A stretch of DNA of 64,000 nucleotides from NCBI GenBank assembly GCA_937925685.1, contig CALAMI010000007.1:1-64000 (forward strand). The letters run 5' to 3'. This stretch comes from Candidatus Binatia bacterium. GTDB lineage: Bacteria; Desulfobacterota; Binatia; HRBIN30. Below the pieces are notes generated by a model, which did not search any database, was not told the DNA's origin, and saw only the letters and a list, made by a program, of their open reading frames with translations. The translations under genes and the position numbers were made by a program. Shown one piece after another: positions 1-8,824 of the stretch. Each line of letters begins with the position of its first letter. Within the stretch, counting starts at the first letter, position 1.

Positions 1-3000
1 GTGAAGCTCGGGCTGGCCGTCGGTGTCGCCGTCGGACGCAGGTCGAGCAAGATAATGTCGCGCACGTCCTCCACGTAACCCAGTGGCTGACTCGGTGCAC
101 TCACCCGCGCTCGCACCCGTACCGTCTGCCCTTGCAGCGCCGCCGCGTACTTCACGCACGACAGCGCATCCCCAGGCTGCGCATTCACCTGGAAGCTCAA
201 CTGGCAGTTCGGTGGCTGCCCCACCAATGCCGGACTTAGCACCGACACCCCGGCAATCGGTGTCACCAGCGAAAATTCCACCGGTATGCCGTTCATCCCC
301 GCCACACCGCGGGCGTCGGTCACCAAGGCGGTGATCACCATGCTGAAGGTGCCATCGCCGTTGTTCGTCACCCCCAGGATATTCTGCTCGATGTGCACAA
401 AGGCAACCTCCGGCGTTGGCGTCGGGGTAATCGTCGGCGTTGGAGTCACCGTGGGCGTGGCAGTGGGCGTCGAGGTCGGAGTTGCCGTCGGCGTGAACGT
501 TGAGGTCGGAGTGAATGTTGCCGTGGGCGTAGGCGTTGCCGTGGGTGTAGACGTCGGCGTTGCCGTGGGTACCGGTAGGAACTGGATCAGACGCGACAAG
601 GTAACGGACCCATTTCCCCCAGGAGCATCCGTGCTTTGCGGCGAGTCAACTTGGACTTTCAGGCTTGCGACCTCGGGGCTGTTTGCTTGCGGGTCGGAGT
701 CCGTTAGAAGGAAACGGAAGCGGCTCAAGCCGTCCACGATGCGGTTGTTCGTAAACGCGTCGGGGACGGTAAAGTCCGTGAGCCCCAAGAGCTTCCCTCG
801 GTTTCCCTCATAGGAAACGGTGATACGAGAGCCACCCACAATGGGGTTACCGACACCTGGGTTACCCAAAGGATCGGGGTTGTCGCTGACGATGAGCGTA
901 AATTCCTGAACTCCCCCAGCGGGAAGGGGATCGACGGTCAGCGGCAACAGCACCGCAGTCGTCGGGCCGGAGAAGGTGGAGCATGTCGAAGCGAAGACCA
1001 GCATTTCGTCCGCACAAGTGCGGAGATCGCCGGTTTGGTCGGCATCCCATCGACCATTCCCGTTCACGTCCACGAACGGCTCGGTGTCATTACGTACACC
1101 GTCGCAATTCTCGTCGTAAAATGGCTCAGCGAGCGGGAGAAGGTCATCAGCCTCGTCACAGATACCGTTATTGTTGTTATCCAAGAACGGCCGCTCACCG
1201 CGCGTGGTCGCCAGGGTGGCCACGGTCCCCCCAGGCGGAATAGGAGCCTGCGAAATGAGCACGGCGCTCGCTTGTCCCAGCAGATCTGTCGGCGTTTGGT
1301 TCCCGACCGCACCTCCGTTGGTGGTGAATGTCACCACCGTGCCCGGAGGTACTGGGTTACCAAAGCGGTCGGCAACGAATGCGGTAATTTGATTTTCCAA
1401 GCCAAACGTGACTCTTCCGGCGATGTTATTGAATTCACGAGCTAAGCTGAAGTTACGTTGCGATGGTGGGCCGCCGAGCACCTGAACAGGTGTCGAGCGT
1501 GTGACCAGCGGTGGTTCCACCGAAAAGACTTGTGCCGTCACTTGCAGCGGTAGGGCACGCCGGCCCGTGGTCAGCACTGTTCGCACTAAGCCCTCTGCAT
1601 CACTGACCTGTTGGCGCGGACTCAAGCTTTCACCTGACACCTGCGGCAAGGAGAACACCACCTGCACCCCAGGTAAGGGCTCGCCGTTGCGACTTTTGAC
1701 ACGGAAGGTCAGAGTAGCCTGCTCCGGCAAACCCGACCCGCGCACACCCAACGTTGAAGTCGAGGAGCCAACGAACTCGAGCGCGCCGGCACGGTCACCT
1801 TCGCCCGGCGTTGGTGTGGGGGTTCCCGTCATGTTGACCACGGGGACATCAATGGCAGCTAAGCTCACGCCCCCACCAGTGATCCGGAGCGTCACTGTGC
1901 CGCTAGGAGTTCCCGCAGGGATTACGAGCGTGGCCATCGCCTCGCCATTGACATCTGTCAGGGCAGAGCGGTCAATGGTTCCCATGTTAACCGCAAATCG
2001 CACGCGCACGTTTTCTACCGGGCGCCCTAATGCATCGAGTGCCGTCACCCGAACTACCGCCAGCCCATCGTTCCTGTCATCCACGCGAATGCTGAAGGGT
2101 CGCACGATCGCACTTAAGGTTTCGATTGCACCGGGCAAGGTAACCACCTCGCCGTTTACGGCGTTGACCACGCCACCCGATCGCGCTCGTACCCACACTT
2201 CGCTTCCTTGCATGTGCGGCGTGAACTTCAGGCAAGTGATTGCATTACCCGGCTGCGGGACCACGGGAATTCCCGTCTGCGAAGAAAATTGGGAAACGTC
2301 ACATGGTGGCAACGAGTTCGTCACGGCGCCATTCGTAATCACGATTGCAGCAGACGGGTCGCTTTCGTCCTCCAAACAAGCCCCGCCAGCGCACACCGAG
2401 TCGCCCGAACAGGCAGTGCCATCTGCCGGACCGCCCACGCAACGGCGGCGCAGAACCACTTCGAACACCACTGGAGTGCCATCTTCCACCGCGTTTCCTT
2501 GGGCGTCGACCATCATCGCACTCAACGTGGTCAGGAGCGTACCGTCGTTGTTGTCGATGAATCGGGGATTCAGCGCGATACGAATGCGCGCCACCGGGCC
2601 GGCCGAAATCGCAACCAACGGTTGCTTTTCGACCAGGGCCACTGGGGCGTTGTCCGACACTGTGTCAACGCAAGCTTGTACGGTAACCGGTCCAGACTGC
2701 GATCCTGCCTTCAGCTGTAGGATGGCAAAACCGGCGGAATCCGAGCTTGCGAATGGAGCATCGATCGGGCAGCGAGACTGCGGGTCAGGAACCACAGGGG
2801 TGGCCTGGGTCGGCGCCAGAATCACCGCGCCGGGAGCACTTTCCCCGGGCACGACGCTGAAGTAAACGCGAACGCCACTGAGCGGCTGACCATTGTTATC
2901 CAGGACCCGAGCGGCGATGGCGCTCAGATCCGTGCCCCCGGTGCCCGACACCTGAATGCGCGCGGGGCTTGCCGACAAAAGCAGAGACGCCGGCTTACCC

Positions 3001-4247
3001 GGAGGTACGTTCGGCAACTTTCCGCCAGGTGGAATCCGCCCGGGTACCACAGTAATTCGGGTGCGACCGGTTACTCCTCCAGCCATTGCCGTCACGAAAA
3101 AGTCTTGCTCAAAAGTACCTGCAGGCACGCGCAACAAGGAAGTGGCCACCCCATTTTCCGAGCCAAACGGGCGGGTGACCTCCACCAAAGGACTGACTTG
3201 ACCTACTTGGGTCACAAACAAGACATTGATGTCGTTCATTGGTTGGTTGTCGGAGTCGAACACCGAGGCCTTAAGGTTAATGTTGGTGTCCACTGCGTTG
3301 CCGACAGTGGATGGGTCGGCTTCGAGGACAACCACCGACACAGGTTTGGTGCTTCGCCCGGAAACCACGGTGACGCTCACTTCCCCGGATTTCTGGCAAG
3401 CAGAGGCAGTCACGCGCAGCGTGCCAATGGCCGTGCCGGCTGGGATATCCAAGACAGACGACGCCATTCCCGATAGGTCGGTTGCTCGCACCAGCTCGCG
3501 AAACGTCGCCACGCGCGGTTGCACATCGAACAAAATGTTGGCGTTCGGCACGGGCCGATTGTCACTGTTGAATGCCACCGCGGTAATGCGCGCGGCGCCT
3601 CCCGTCTGTGAGCTCACCGACAGGGCGTCTGTCTGCACGATGATCGCTGCTAGGTCCTCGCAGGGCCGAGGAGTGGGAGTCTGGGTCGGCGTGGAGGTAA
3701 ATGGAATCGGGGTTGACGTCGGGCGCGTTGGCGTGCCCAAAGGCGCTTGCACGAGAATGGTCAAACTTACACTGAGCCCACTCAACGGGGATCCCGGAGC
3801 CCCGTTGACCGTTAGCGCGTACCGACCGCCGATTGGCGCCGCAACACGTCCGCTCAGACTTCCATCGGCACCCGTGCGGACCAGCGGGTCGCTCAAACCA
3901 AAGACATCCAAAGCGGTTTCAATTTCCAAGGGCAAATTGGCAAGCGGACGACCACCGGCATCGCGGGCAAATACGGAAAAGGCTGTCGATTGGTTCCCCA
4001 CCAAGGTGATTTCCTCGACCCGGAGCGTTAAAGACCCAGCGTCGTTCGCCACGGTGCGCTCGTTTCGGCTGGCGCCGCTACGCACTGGCGTGCTGGTGGC
4101 CGGGACTGGCGTGAACCGAGGCGCGCTCGGAGACGAGGCCGGAGAACTAGTGCCACTTCCCCCGCCACCGCCACCACAACCGTGGGCAAGCCCCAACGCA
4201 CTGAACACGAGTGCGAGCCAAATGTGATGCGCCTTTTCGGGTCTCAT
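1..4247 (-). CDS. Giant Ig-like-repeat surface lipoprotein (C-terminal part off the left edge)
   Basis: I read one uninterrupted minus-strand frame from ATG 4247 to the window edge, at least 1415 codons with no stop, so the gene is partial. GAGGAGAGGGG sits just upstream of the start. The N-terminus is a short basic stretch, a hydrophobic segment and GLAHGC followed by a Gly/Ser run, which looks like a lipoprotein signal with an imperfect lipobox. Several bacterial Ig-like (Big_1/invasin-type) modules follow, recognisable by repeated phrases of the type DxxGxPxxxxxVxF and GxAxxxLxxPAGT. They are separated by Thr-Pro linkers. Near 980-1200 there are three calcium-loop-like stretches (DNNNNGICDEAD, DENCDGVRND, DVNGNGRWDAD). 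A Cys-rich insert lies near 2390-2460. The likely role is a long outer-membrane-tethered adhesin or stalk; the exact function is unknown. Confidence 0.85.
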   Translation of the reverse strand, partial: MRPEKAHHIWLALVFSALGLAHGCGGGGGGSGTSSPASSPSAPRFTPVPATSTPVRSGASRNERTVANDAGSLTLRVEEITLVGNQSTAFSVFARDAGGRPLANLPLEIETALDVFGLSDPLVRTGADGSLSGRVAAPIGGRYALTVNGAPGSPLSGLSVSLTILVQAPLGTPTRPTSTPIPFTSTPTQTPTPRPCEDLAAIIVQTDALSVSSQTGGAARITAVAFNSDNRPVPNANILFDVQPRVATFRELVRATDLSGMASSVLDIPAGTAIGTLRVTASACQKSGEVSVTVVSGRSTKPVSVVVLEADPSTVGNAVDTNINLKASVFDSDNQPMNDINVLFVTQVGQVSPLVEVTRPFGSENGVATSLLRVPAGTFEQDFFVTAMAGGVTGRTRITVVPGRIPPGGKLPNVPPGKPASLLLSASPARIQVSGTGGTDLSAIAARVLDNNGQPLSGVRVYFSVVPGESAPGAVILAPTQATPVVPDPQSRCPIDAPFASSDSAGFAILQLKAGSQSGPVTVQACVDTVSDNAPVALVEKQPLVAISAGPVARIRIALNPRFIDNNDGTLLTTLSAMMVDAQGNAVEDGTPVVFEVVLRRRCVGGPADGTACSGDSVCAGGACLEDESDPSAAIVITNGAVTNSLPPCDVSQFSSQTGIPVVPQPGNAITCLKFTPHMQGSEVWVRARSGGVVNAVNGEVVTLPGAIETLSAIVRPFSIRVDDRNDGLAVVRVTALDALGRPVENVRVRFAVNMGTIDRSALTDVNGEAMATLVIPAGTPSGTVTLRITGGGVSLAAIDVPVVNMTGTPTPTPGEGDRAGALEFVGSSTSTLGVRGSGLPEQATLTFRVKSRNGEPLPGVQVVFSLPQVSGESLSPRQQVSDAEGLVRTVLTTGRRALPLQVTAQVFSVEPPLVTRSTPVQVLGGPPSQRNFSLAREFNNIAGRVTFGLENQITAFVADRFGNPVPPGTVVTFTTNGGAVGNQTPTDLLGQASAVLISQAPIPPGGTVATLATTRGERPFLDNNNNGICDEADDLLPLAEPFYDENCDGVRNDTEPFVDVNGNGRWDADQTGDLRTCADEMLVFASTCSTFSGPTTAVLLPLTVDPLPAGGVQEFTLIVSDNPDPLGNPGVGNPIVGGSRITVSYEGNRGKLLGLTDFTVPDAFTNNRIVDGLSRFRFLLTDSDPQANSPEVASLKVQVDSPQSTDAPGGNGSVTLSRLIQFLPVPTATPTSTPTATPTPTATFTPTSTFTPTATPTSTPTATPTVTPTPTITPTPTPEVAFVHIEQNILGVTNNGDGTFSMVITALVTDARGVAGMNGIPVEFSLVTPIAGVSVLSPALVGQPPNCQLSFQVNAQPGDALSCVKYAAALQGQTVRVRARVSAPSQPLGYVEDVRDIILLDLRPTATPTASPSF
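411..578 (-). repeat. Degenerate 6-bp repeat encoding a Thr-Pro linker
   Basis: About 28 imperfect hexamer units encode alternating Pro-Thr (TPTATPTSTPT style) inside the giant lipoprotein. The unit is Pro codon plus Thr/Ser/Ala codon. The third positions vary, so the DNA repeat is looser than the protein repeat. A second such tract starts at the left edge (1-36) and shorter ones lie near 3660-3740. Confidence 0.8.
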
Positions 4248-4277
4248 AGCCCCTCTCCTCGTTCCACCGTTCCAGCC

Positions 4278-5000
4278 TCACTGTGTGGGCTGTTGCACCG
4301 ACAGGCACTCTTCGAGCGAGTTGCAGCACAGCTCGCCTGTCTGGCAATTACAAAAGTTGTCAAATGTCACCGTATAACCCGCGGTGGCGCGGTAAGTGTT
4401 GCCCACCGAGTCACGAGCAAAAAAGGTAAGGGTGAGCGGCTGCGCTTCACCCCACACGCGAGGTTGCACGGCGGCTTTGGCCAAGAAATCGACTAACAGC
4501 AGGCCGGTAACCGTGGTCTCTGTAAAGTTACAGCTGCCCCGCACAGTGCCCACGACGCAATCATCAGCACTGGCGCAGGACCGCTGTGGCGCGTTCGAAC
4601 AGCGCCCCCCAATCACGGTTGCAGCCACGTTTTCCGTCAAGTCCCCGAGGCCAGTGCGGGGGTCATCGAAACGGACCCGCACCTGGAACAACCGCAAGTC
4701 AAGCTTTTGTTCGTTCCGCAAAACGACGTTCAGCGAAGTCTGGGTGAACGCTTCCAAGGTGACCTGCGTCTGGCCGCCACCACCACTGCCACCCCCGGTC
4801 GAAACGCAAAAATTTCGAACCACGTCCACGTCGGCACTGTTCGGACGGACTGCGTCCGCTTGCGTAATCCCTTCGCTAGAGAACCCCACGACCCGAAAAA
4901 CCAACGAATCATCACCATCTACGGCGTCGCCGCTCGAGCCACAGCTTCCCGCGGTCACTGCAGTCCAAAACGCCAAAGCTAACGAGGCTAACCACCGCAT
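4278..5000 (-). CDS. Cys-rich predicted lipoprotein, function unknown
   Basis: This frame encodes 240 residues. I chose ATG 5000 over an upstream in-frame start because GAGGAGGGG precedes it and it opens directly with a lipoprotein-like signal (MRWLASLALAFWTAVTAGSC). The mature part has a central Cys cluster (CSNAPQRSCASADDC) and a C-terminal one (FCNCQTGELCCNSLEEC). Between them is a predicted beta-rich stretch. It lies 10 bases after aroB and 30 bases before the giant lipoprotein on the same strand. The Cys spacing resembles an insert in that giant protein, so the two may share a fold or a surface partner. I recognise no named family. Confidence 0.75.
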   Translation of the reverse strand: MRWLASLALAFWTAVTAGSCGSSGDAVDGDDSLVFRVVGFSSEGITQADAVRPNSADVDVVRNFCVSTGGGSGGGGQTQVTLEAFTQTSLNVVLRNEQKLDLRLFQVRVRFDDPRTGLGDLTENVAATVIGGRCSNAPQRSCASADDCVVGTVRGSCNFTETTVTGLLLVDFLAKAAVQPRVWGEAQPLTLTFFARDSVGNTYRATAGYTVTFDNFCNCQTGELCCNSLEECLSVQQPTQ

Positions 5001-5010
5001 GGACCCCTCC

Positions 5011-6138
5011 TCATACGTTTCCAGTGGCCCCCCGGTCGGCGAGCTCGACAATTTCTTCGTTGCGAAGAAAAACGAAACGAGTTTTGCCTAGGGCTTCGAG
5101 GGCCACGAATTTCACGCGTCCGCCTTGGACCTTTTTGTCGAGTTCAATGGCGGCGGCGAGCTGAGCGCGGTCAACGTCGTCCGGAAGATTTACGGGTAGC
5201 CCGGCGCGCTCGAGCAAGCTACGCAAGCGGGTGACAACTTCTAGTGGGCAAAGCCCTAGCGCAGCACTGACCCGGGCTTCAGCAACCATACCGATGGCAA
5301 CGGCTTCTCCATGAAGAAAGCGCTGATAGGACGTAATGCTTTCCAAGGCATGCCCGATCGTATGGCCGAAGTTCAGCACCGCACGTTCACCGGCTTCGCG
5401 CTCGTCCCGCTCCACCACCGCTGCCTTCAATTCGCAGCAACGGCGGATGACCTGAGTTACGACTTCCGCCTCCAGCGCCAAGAACTGGGCGAGTTTTTGC
5501 TCGAGAAGGGCAAAGAGTTCCGCGTCGAGGATCGCACCGTACTTGGCCACCTCGGCAAAGCCAGCCAACAATTGCCGTCGCGGCAGCGTGCGCAATGTGC
5601 TCACGTCGATCAACACCGCGCGGGGTTGATAAAAAGCACCAATGAGATTTTTTCCCCGCGGGTGATCGATCCCGGTTTTTCCACCCACGCTCGAGTCTAC
5701 CTGCGCTAGCAGCGTCGTCGGCAACTGCAGGTAAGGGATTCCTCGAAGATAAGTCGCGGCGGCAAAGCCAGCGAGATCCCCGACAACGCCGCCTCCCAAT
5801 GCCAACAGCGGTGAAGAGCGTTCCAGCGCCGCATCGACCAGCGCATCGTAGATCAACGACAGTGAAGCGAGGTTTTTATGTTCTTCCCCGTCTGGCACGT
5901 CCACGCGCACTGGCTCGAACCCTTCAGAAAGAAGGCTCTGCATCACGATATCCGCGTACAGGGCACCCACTATTGGGTTTGTCACCACAGCGCATTTGCC
6001 CGGCGGGCAGAGTTTGCGGGCCCACAACCCCGTTTGCCCGAGAATGGCCTCGCCGATGACGATCGGGTACGAGCGATCCCCCAAACCGACAACGATCGGG
6101 GCAGGGGAAACACTTCGGTTTATGACCGGGCCAGTCAT
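5011..6138 (-). CDS. aroB: 3-dehydroquinate synthase
   Basis: The 375-residue product matches AroB, which converts DAHP to 3-dehydroquinate in the cytosolic shikimate pathway using NAD and a divalent metal. Visible family signatures are GGGVVGDLAGFAAATYLRG (nucleotide-binding loop), GGKTGIDHPRGKNLIGAF (substrate-binding Lys/His/Arg loop) and FGHTIGHALE (metal-binding His). Length is typical. AAGGAG lies upstream of ATG 6138. The start overlaps the aroK stop by four bases (ATGA), so translation is probably coupled. The order aroK-aroB behind a pilM-Q operon is common in proteobacteria. Confidence 0.97.
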   Translation of the reverse strand: MTGPVINRSVSPAPIVVGLGDRSYPIVIGEAILGQTGLWARKLCPPGKCAVVTNPIVGALYADIVMQSLLSEGFEPVRVDVPDGEEHKNLASLSLIYDALVDAALERSSPLLALGGGVVGDLAGFAAATYLRGIPYLQLPTTLLAQVDSSVGGKTGIDHPRGKNLIGAFYQPRAVLIDVSTLRTLPRRQLLAGFAEVAKYGAILDAELFALLEQKLAQFLALEAEVVTQVIRRCCELKAAVVERDEREAGERAVLNFGHTIGHALESITSYQRFLHGEAVAIGMVAEARVSAALGLCPLEVVTRLRSLLERAGLPVNLPDDVDRAQLAAAIELDKKVQGGRVKFVALEALGKTRFVFLRNEEIVELADRGATGNV

Positions 6139-6662
6139 GCAGACAACTCCTTCGGGTGCAAAATCGCACCCAGGTAAATCAGGATCGCCTCCGCCACCTC
6201 TTCGGGCGAACGGTGCGTGGTGTCAACGCAAACGTCGGCTTGAGCGTATGCTTGAGCTCGTTCTGCTAGAAGGGCTTCGATACGCTCGCGCCGATTCTCA
6301 TGCTCCAACAAAGGCCGCGAGGAATCTGAGCTCGTACGGGCAAGAATGGCATCCACCGAAGCGGTAAGGCAGACAACCGGCCCGGCGGCTCTCATGCGCG
6401 CCAGGTTTTCCGGGTCTACGATCGCGCCACCGCCGGTTGCAACCACCGCATCCTCTTGAAGAGCCTGAGCCAATTCTTCGCCCTCGATCTGACGAAAGTA
6501 AGCCTCCCCATAGCGGGCGAAGATCTCTGAAATCGGCAACCGAAGGCGTTGTTCGATGCGCTCGTCCACATCGACAAAGGCTTTGCCCAAGCGCTGCGCC
6601 AGCGCGCGCCCTACGGTGGACTTTCCCGTGCCCATAAAACCGGTAAGGACAATGGTGGTCAT
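6135..6662 (-). CDS. aroK: Shikimate kinase
   Basis: The 175-residue product phosphorylates shikimate at the 3-hydroxyl using ATP. It has the Walker A loop GFMGTGKST (residues 8-16), the shikimate-binding DVD (31-33), Arg57 in FRQIE, the GGG loop (77-79) and the lid RPLL (116-119). I prefer ATG 6662 to an upstream in-frame start at 6731 because it opens exactly at the beta strand before the P-loop and gives the usual family length; the ribosome site there is weak. It lies 32 bases after pilQ and overlaps aroB by four bases. Confidence 0.96.
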   Translation of the reverse strand: MTTIVLTGFMGTGKSTVGRALAQRLGKAFVDVDERIEQRLRLPISEIFARYGEAYFRQIEGEELAQALQEDAVVATGGGAIVDPENLARMRAAGPVVCLTASVDAILARTSSDSSRPLLEHENRRERIEALLAERAQAYAQADVCVDTTHRSPEEVAEAILIYLGAILHPKELSA

Positions 6663-6694
6663 GATCGCTTTGCCTGACGTCTCCCCAGAGCGCC

Positions 6695-8824
6695 TCAACC
6701 CTCCGGTGGCGCCACCGAGCGATTGCGCCAAAGCTCCTCCGCCGACGGCAGATTGGCGGCCGGCGTCCCCAGGATCCGAGGGGTCAGGAATACCAACAAG
6801 TCTTCGCGGCGGTTGCTCTTATTAAAGTTGCGGAAGAGCCACCCAATGCCCGGCACGTCTCTCAAAAAGGGGATCCCCGTGTGGGTTTCGGCGAATGTGT
6901 CGCGGTAAATTCCGCCAAGGACAATCGTTTGCCCGCTCTTCACCAAAATGTGCGAGTTGGCTTCGCGCGTGATTTCCGTGGGTATCTGGTCCACCGTTCG
7001 AGCGAAATCCGCCTGGCTCGACTTGGTCGACATATCCAACAGCACGAACCCATCGGACGACACCTGTGGGGTGACAACCAAAATGATACCCGTTTCAATT
7101 TTCTCCGTTGCCGCCGACGCCGCTCCAGCAGCACCACCGGCACCGGTGTTGATGATCGTCCCCGTGCTCGGCAGACGCACGCGAATGATGGTGAGACTCT
7201 TGATCGTAGCGGGTACGTTATTGAGAGTGACCACCCGCGGGCGAGACACCACCCGCGCCTTACCTTGGCGTTCGAAAGCACTGAGCCGCACGTCGAGCGC
7301 ATGAGCACCATCCAGCGAGCCCAAGGCCAGATTCAGCGCACTACCGCTGTTGGCAACGGCTTGTGCGGCTGGAAAATCCGCGATAAACGGCACGCCGCTC
7401 GAACCGGCCCCTAGCCCACTGCCGCCAACCCCAATCGTCCCCGGGAAATTCAATCCCGTGGGATTCCCGGTGGCTGGACCCGCCAAGTACCGATACCCCC
7501 ACTGCACCCCAAGTTCGCGCGCAAAGTCCGTGGTTGCCTCGACAATGTTCGACTCGATGAGCACCTGTGGCGTTTGGACATCGAGCCGACGAACCACCTC
7601 CTTGGCGTTGTCGATGCCCCGCTGAATGTCACGCACGATGATCGTGTTCGACAGCTCGTCGACAAACACACTACCGCGGTTGGTCAAGACTCCTAATTCT
7701 TGCGTCGTCCCCCGTGCTCCCGCACCGCCGCCAGCGCGACTTGCAGCCGCACCACTGATGATGTCGGCCAAGTTTTTCGCCTTGGTGTAGTTCACTTTGA
7801 TGTATTCCACTTGGAGGGGTTCGAGAACCTTCGCGGCTTCTAAAGCCTTTTGCTTTTCCTCGCGCTCCTCACGCAGGCGCTTGACGGTGGAAATGCGAAT
7901 GACATTGCCCTCCTGGACGCTCTCTAGATTGAGAGTTTGCAAAATAATGTCCAACGCCTGATCCCAGGGAACGTCGAACAAGCGCAAGGTTACCTTGCCG
8001 CGCACATCATCCGTCGCCACGATGTTGAGCTTGCTGACCTCGGCCAGAAGCCGGAGCACGTTGTGCACGTCGGCATCTTTGAAATCCAGCGACACACGCT
8101 GACCGACGTAACTCGGTTTGGCACCGGTAACCGTTCGGGTTTCCGTGGTTTGCACAGCCACGGGAGAGGGCTCCGGCGCCAGCTGCCGCGCCGGCACAGC
8201 TTCCTCCTCCAACGCGCTGGCAATGGCCCCCAACCGGTGCGAGTACACTAACTCCTCTTCGATCGGTTGGGTGCCCCCGGACGGTTCCCCTAAAAAGGCA
8301 ACGACCGTCGAGTCCAGATCGCTGACCGTGTACGATGGTACCTTGGCTTTAAGGTACGCCGAAACGCGCAAACTTGTCGCGCTTGACTGCAAACGAATTT
8401 CCTTGATCAAGGGATTGCGTCGCACCGGAAACCGTTCCACCACGCCAGGGCGGACATTCGGGGAGGCAATTTCCAGCACGAGGCGCGGCGGGCTTTCCAA
8501 GGCCAAATGGGTGACTGCTTGTGGACGGGAGCTGAGCTTCAAGAACACTCCCTCTTGGCCATTGTCGCTCACCACGCGCAGTTCGCGAAGTTCGAGCACT
8601 GGCATTCCTTCACCTGCTCGAAGCTCTGGCGCTGCAGTCCCATCTGACGGTAACGTTTCCGTGAGCTGCCCGCCTTGTTCGGCACCCCCCAACGGGGAGG
8701 TAACGGAGGTCAGCGGAGCTTCCACTTTTTCGATAGCCGGGCGACTGCACCCAGCAGCCAAAACAAGGAACAACCCTCCGACCAGCCCACAACGAACCGC
8801 AACCGACCCATTCCGTTGCATCAT
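6695..8824 (-). CDS. pilQ: Type IV pilus secretin
   Basis: This 709-residue protein is the outer-membrane secretin through which the pilus exits. It opens with a lipoprotein-type signal ending LAAGC. An AMIN-like beta domain (about 75-185) is followed by the secretin N0/STN domain (about 240-320, VSLDFKDADVHNVLRLLAE), an N1 domain with a Gly/Ala-rich loop (AASRAGGGAGARGTT) and the C-terminal secretin barrel (about 410-690, with VPGIGWLFRN and LLVFLTPRI). Its start overlaps the pilP stop (ATGA), with GGGAGAAAAG upstream. Being a lipoprotein itself, it may reach the outer membrane with less need for a separate pilotin. Confidence 0.95.
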   Translation of the reverse strand: MMQRNGSVAVRCGLVGGLFLVLAAGCSRPAIEKVEAPLTSVTSPLGGAEQGGQLTETLPSDGTAAPELRAGEGMPVLELRELRVVSDNGQEGVFLKLSSRPQAVTHLALESPPRLVLEIASPNVRPGVVERFPVRRNPLIKEIRLQSSATSLRVSAYLKAKVPSYTVSDLDSTVVAFLGEPSGGTQPIEEELVYSHRLGAIASALEEEAVPARQLAPEPSPVAVQTTETRTVTGAKPSYVGQRVSLDFKDADVHNVLRLLAEVSKLNIVATDDVRGKVTLRLFDVPWDQALDIILQTLNLESVQEGNVIRISTVKRLREEREEKQKALEAAKVLEPLQVEYIKVNYTKAKNLADIISGAAASRAGGGAGARGTTQELGVLTNRGSVFVDELSNTIIVRDIQRGIDNAKEVVRRLDVQTPQVLIESNIVEATTDFARELGVQWGYRYLAGPATGNPTGLNFPGTIGVGGSGLGAGSSGVPFIADFPAAQAVANSGSALNLALGSLDGAHALDVRLSAFERQGKARVVSRPRVVTLNNVPATIKSLTIIRVRLPSTGTIINTGAGGAAGAASAATEKIETGIILVVTPQVSSDGFVLLDMSTKSSQADFARTVDQIPTEITREANSHILVKSGQTIVLGGIYRDTFAETHTGIPFLRDVPGIGWLFRNFNKSNRREDLLVFLTPRILGTPAANLPSAEELWRNRSVAPPEG

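Noticed and set aside
411-578. Tandem pattern considered as a CRISPR array
   Set aside because: The repeat unit is 6 bp, there are no spacers, and the stretch is part of a coding frame for a Thr-Pro linker.
1501-2865. Long plus-strand open frame of 454 codons
   Set aside because: It is antisense to the giant lipoprotein, whose minus-strand frame has clear Ig-like domains. Its own translation is Ser/Thr/Arg-rich with no family features.
3226-4227. Plus-strand open frame of 333 codons
   Set aside because: Also antisense to the lipoprotein; no ribosome site or domain.
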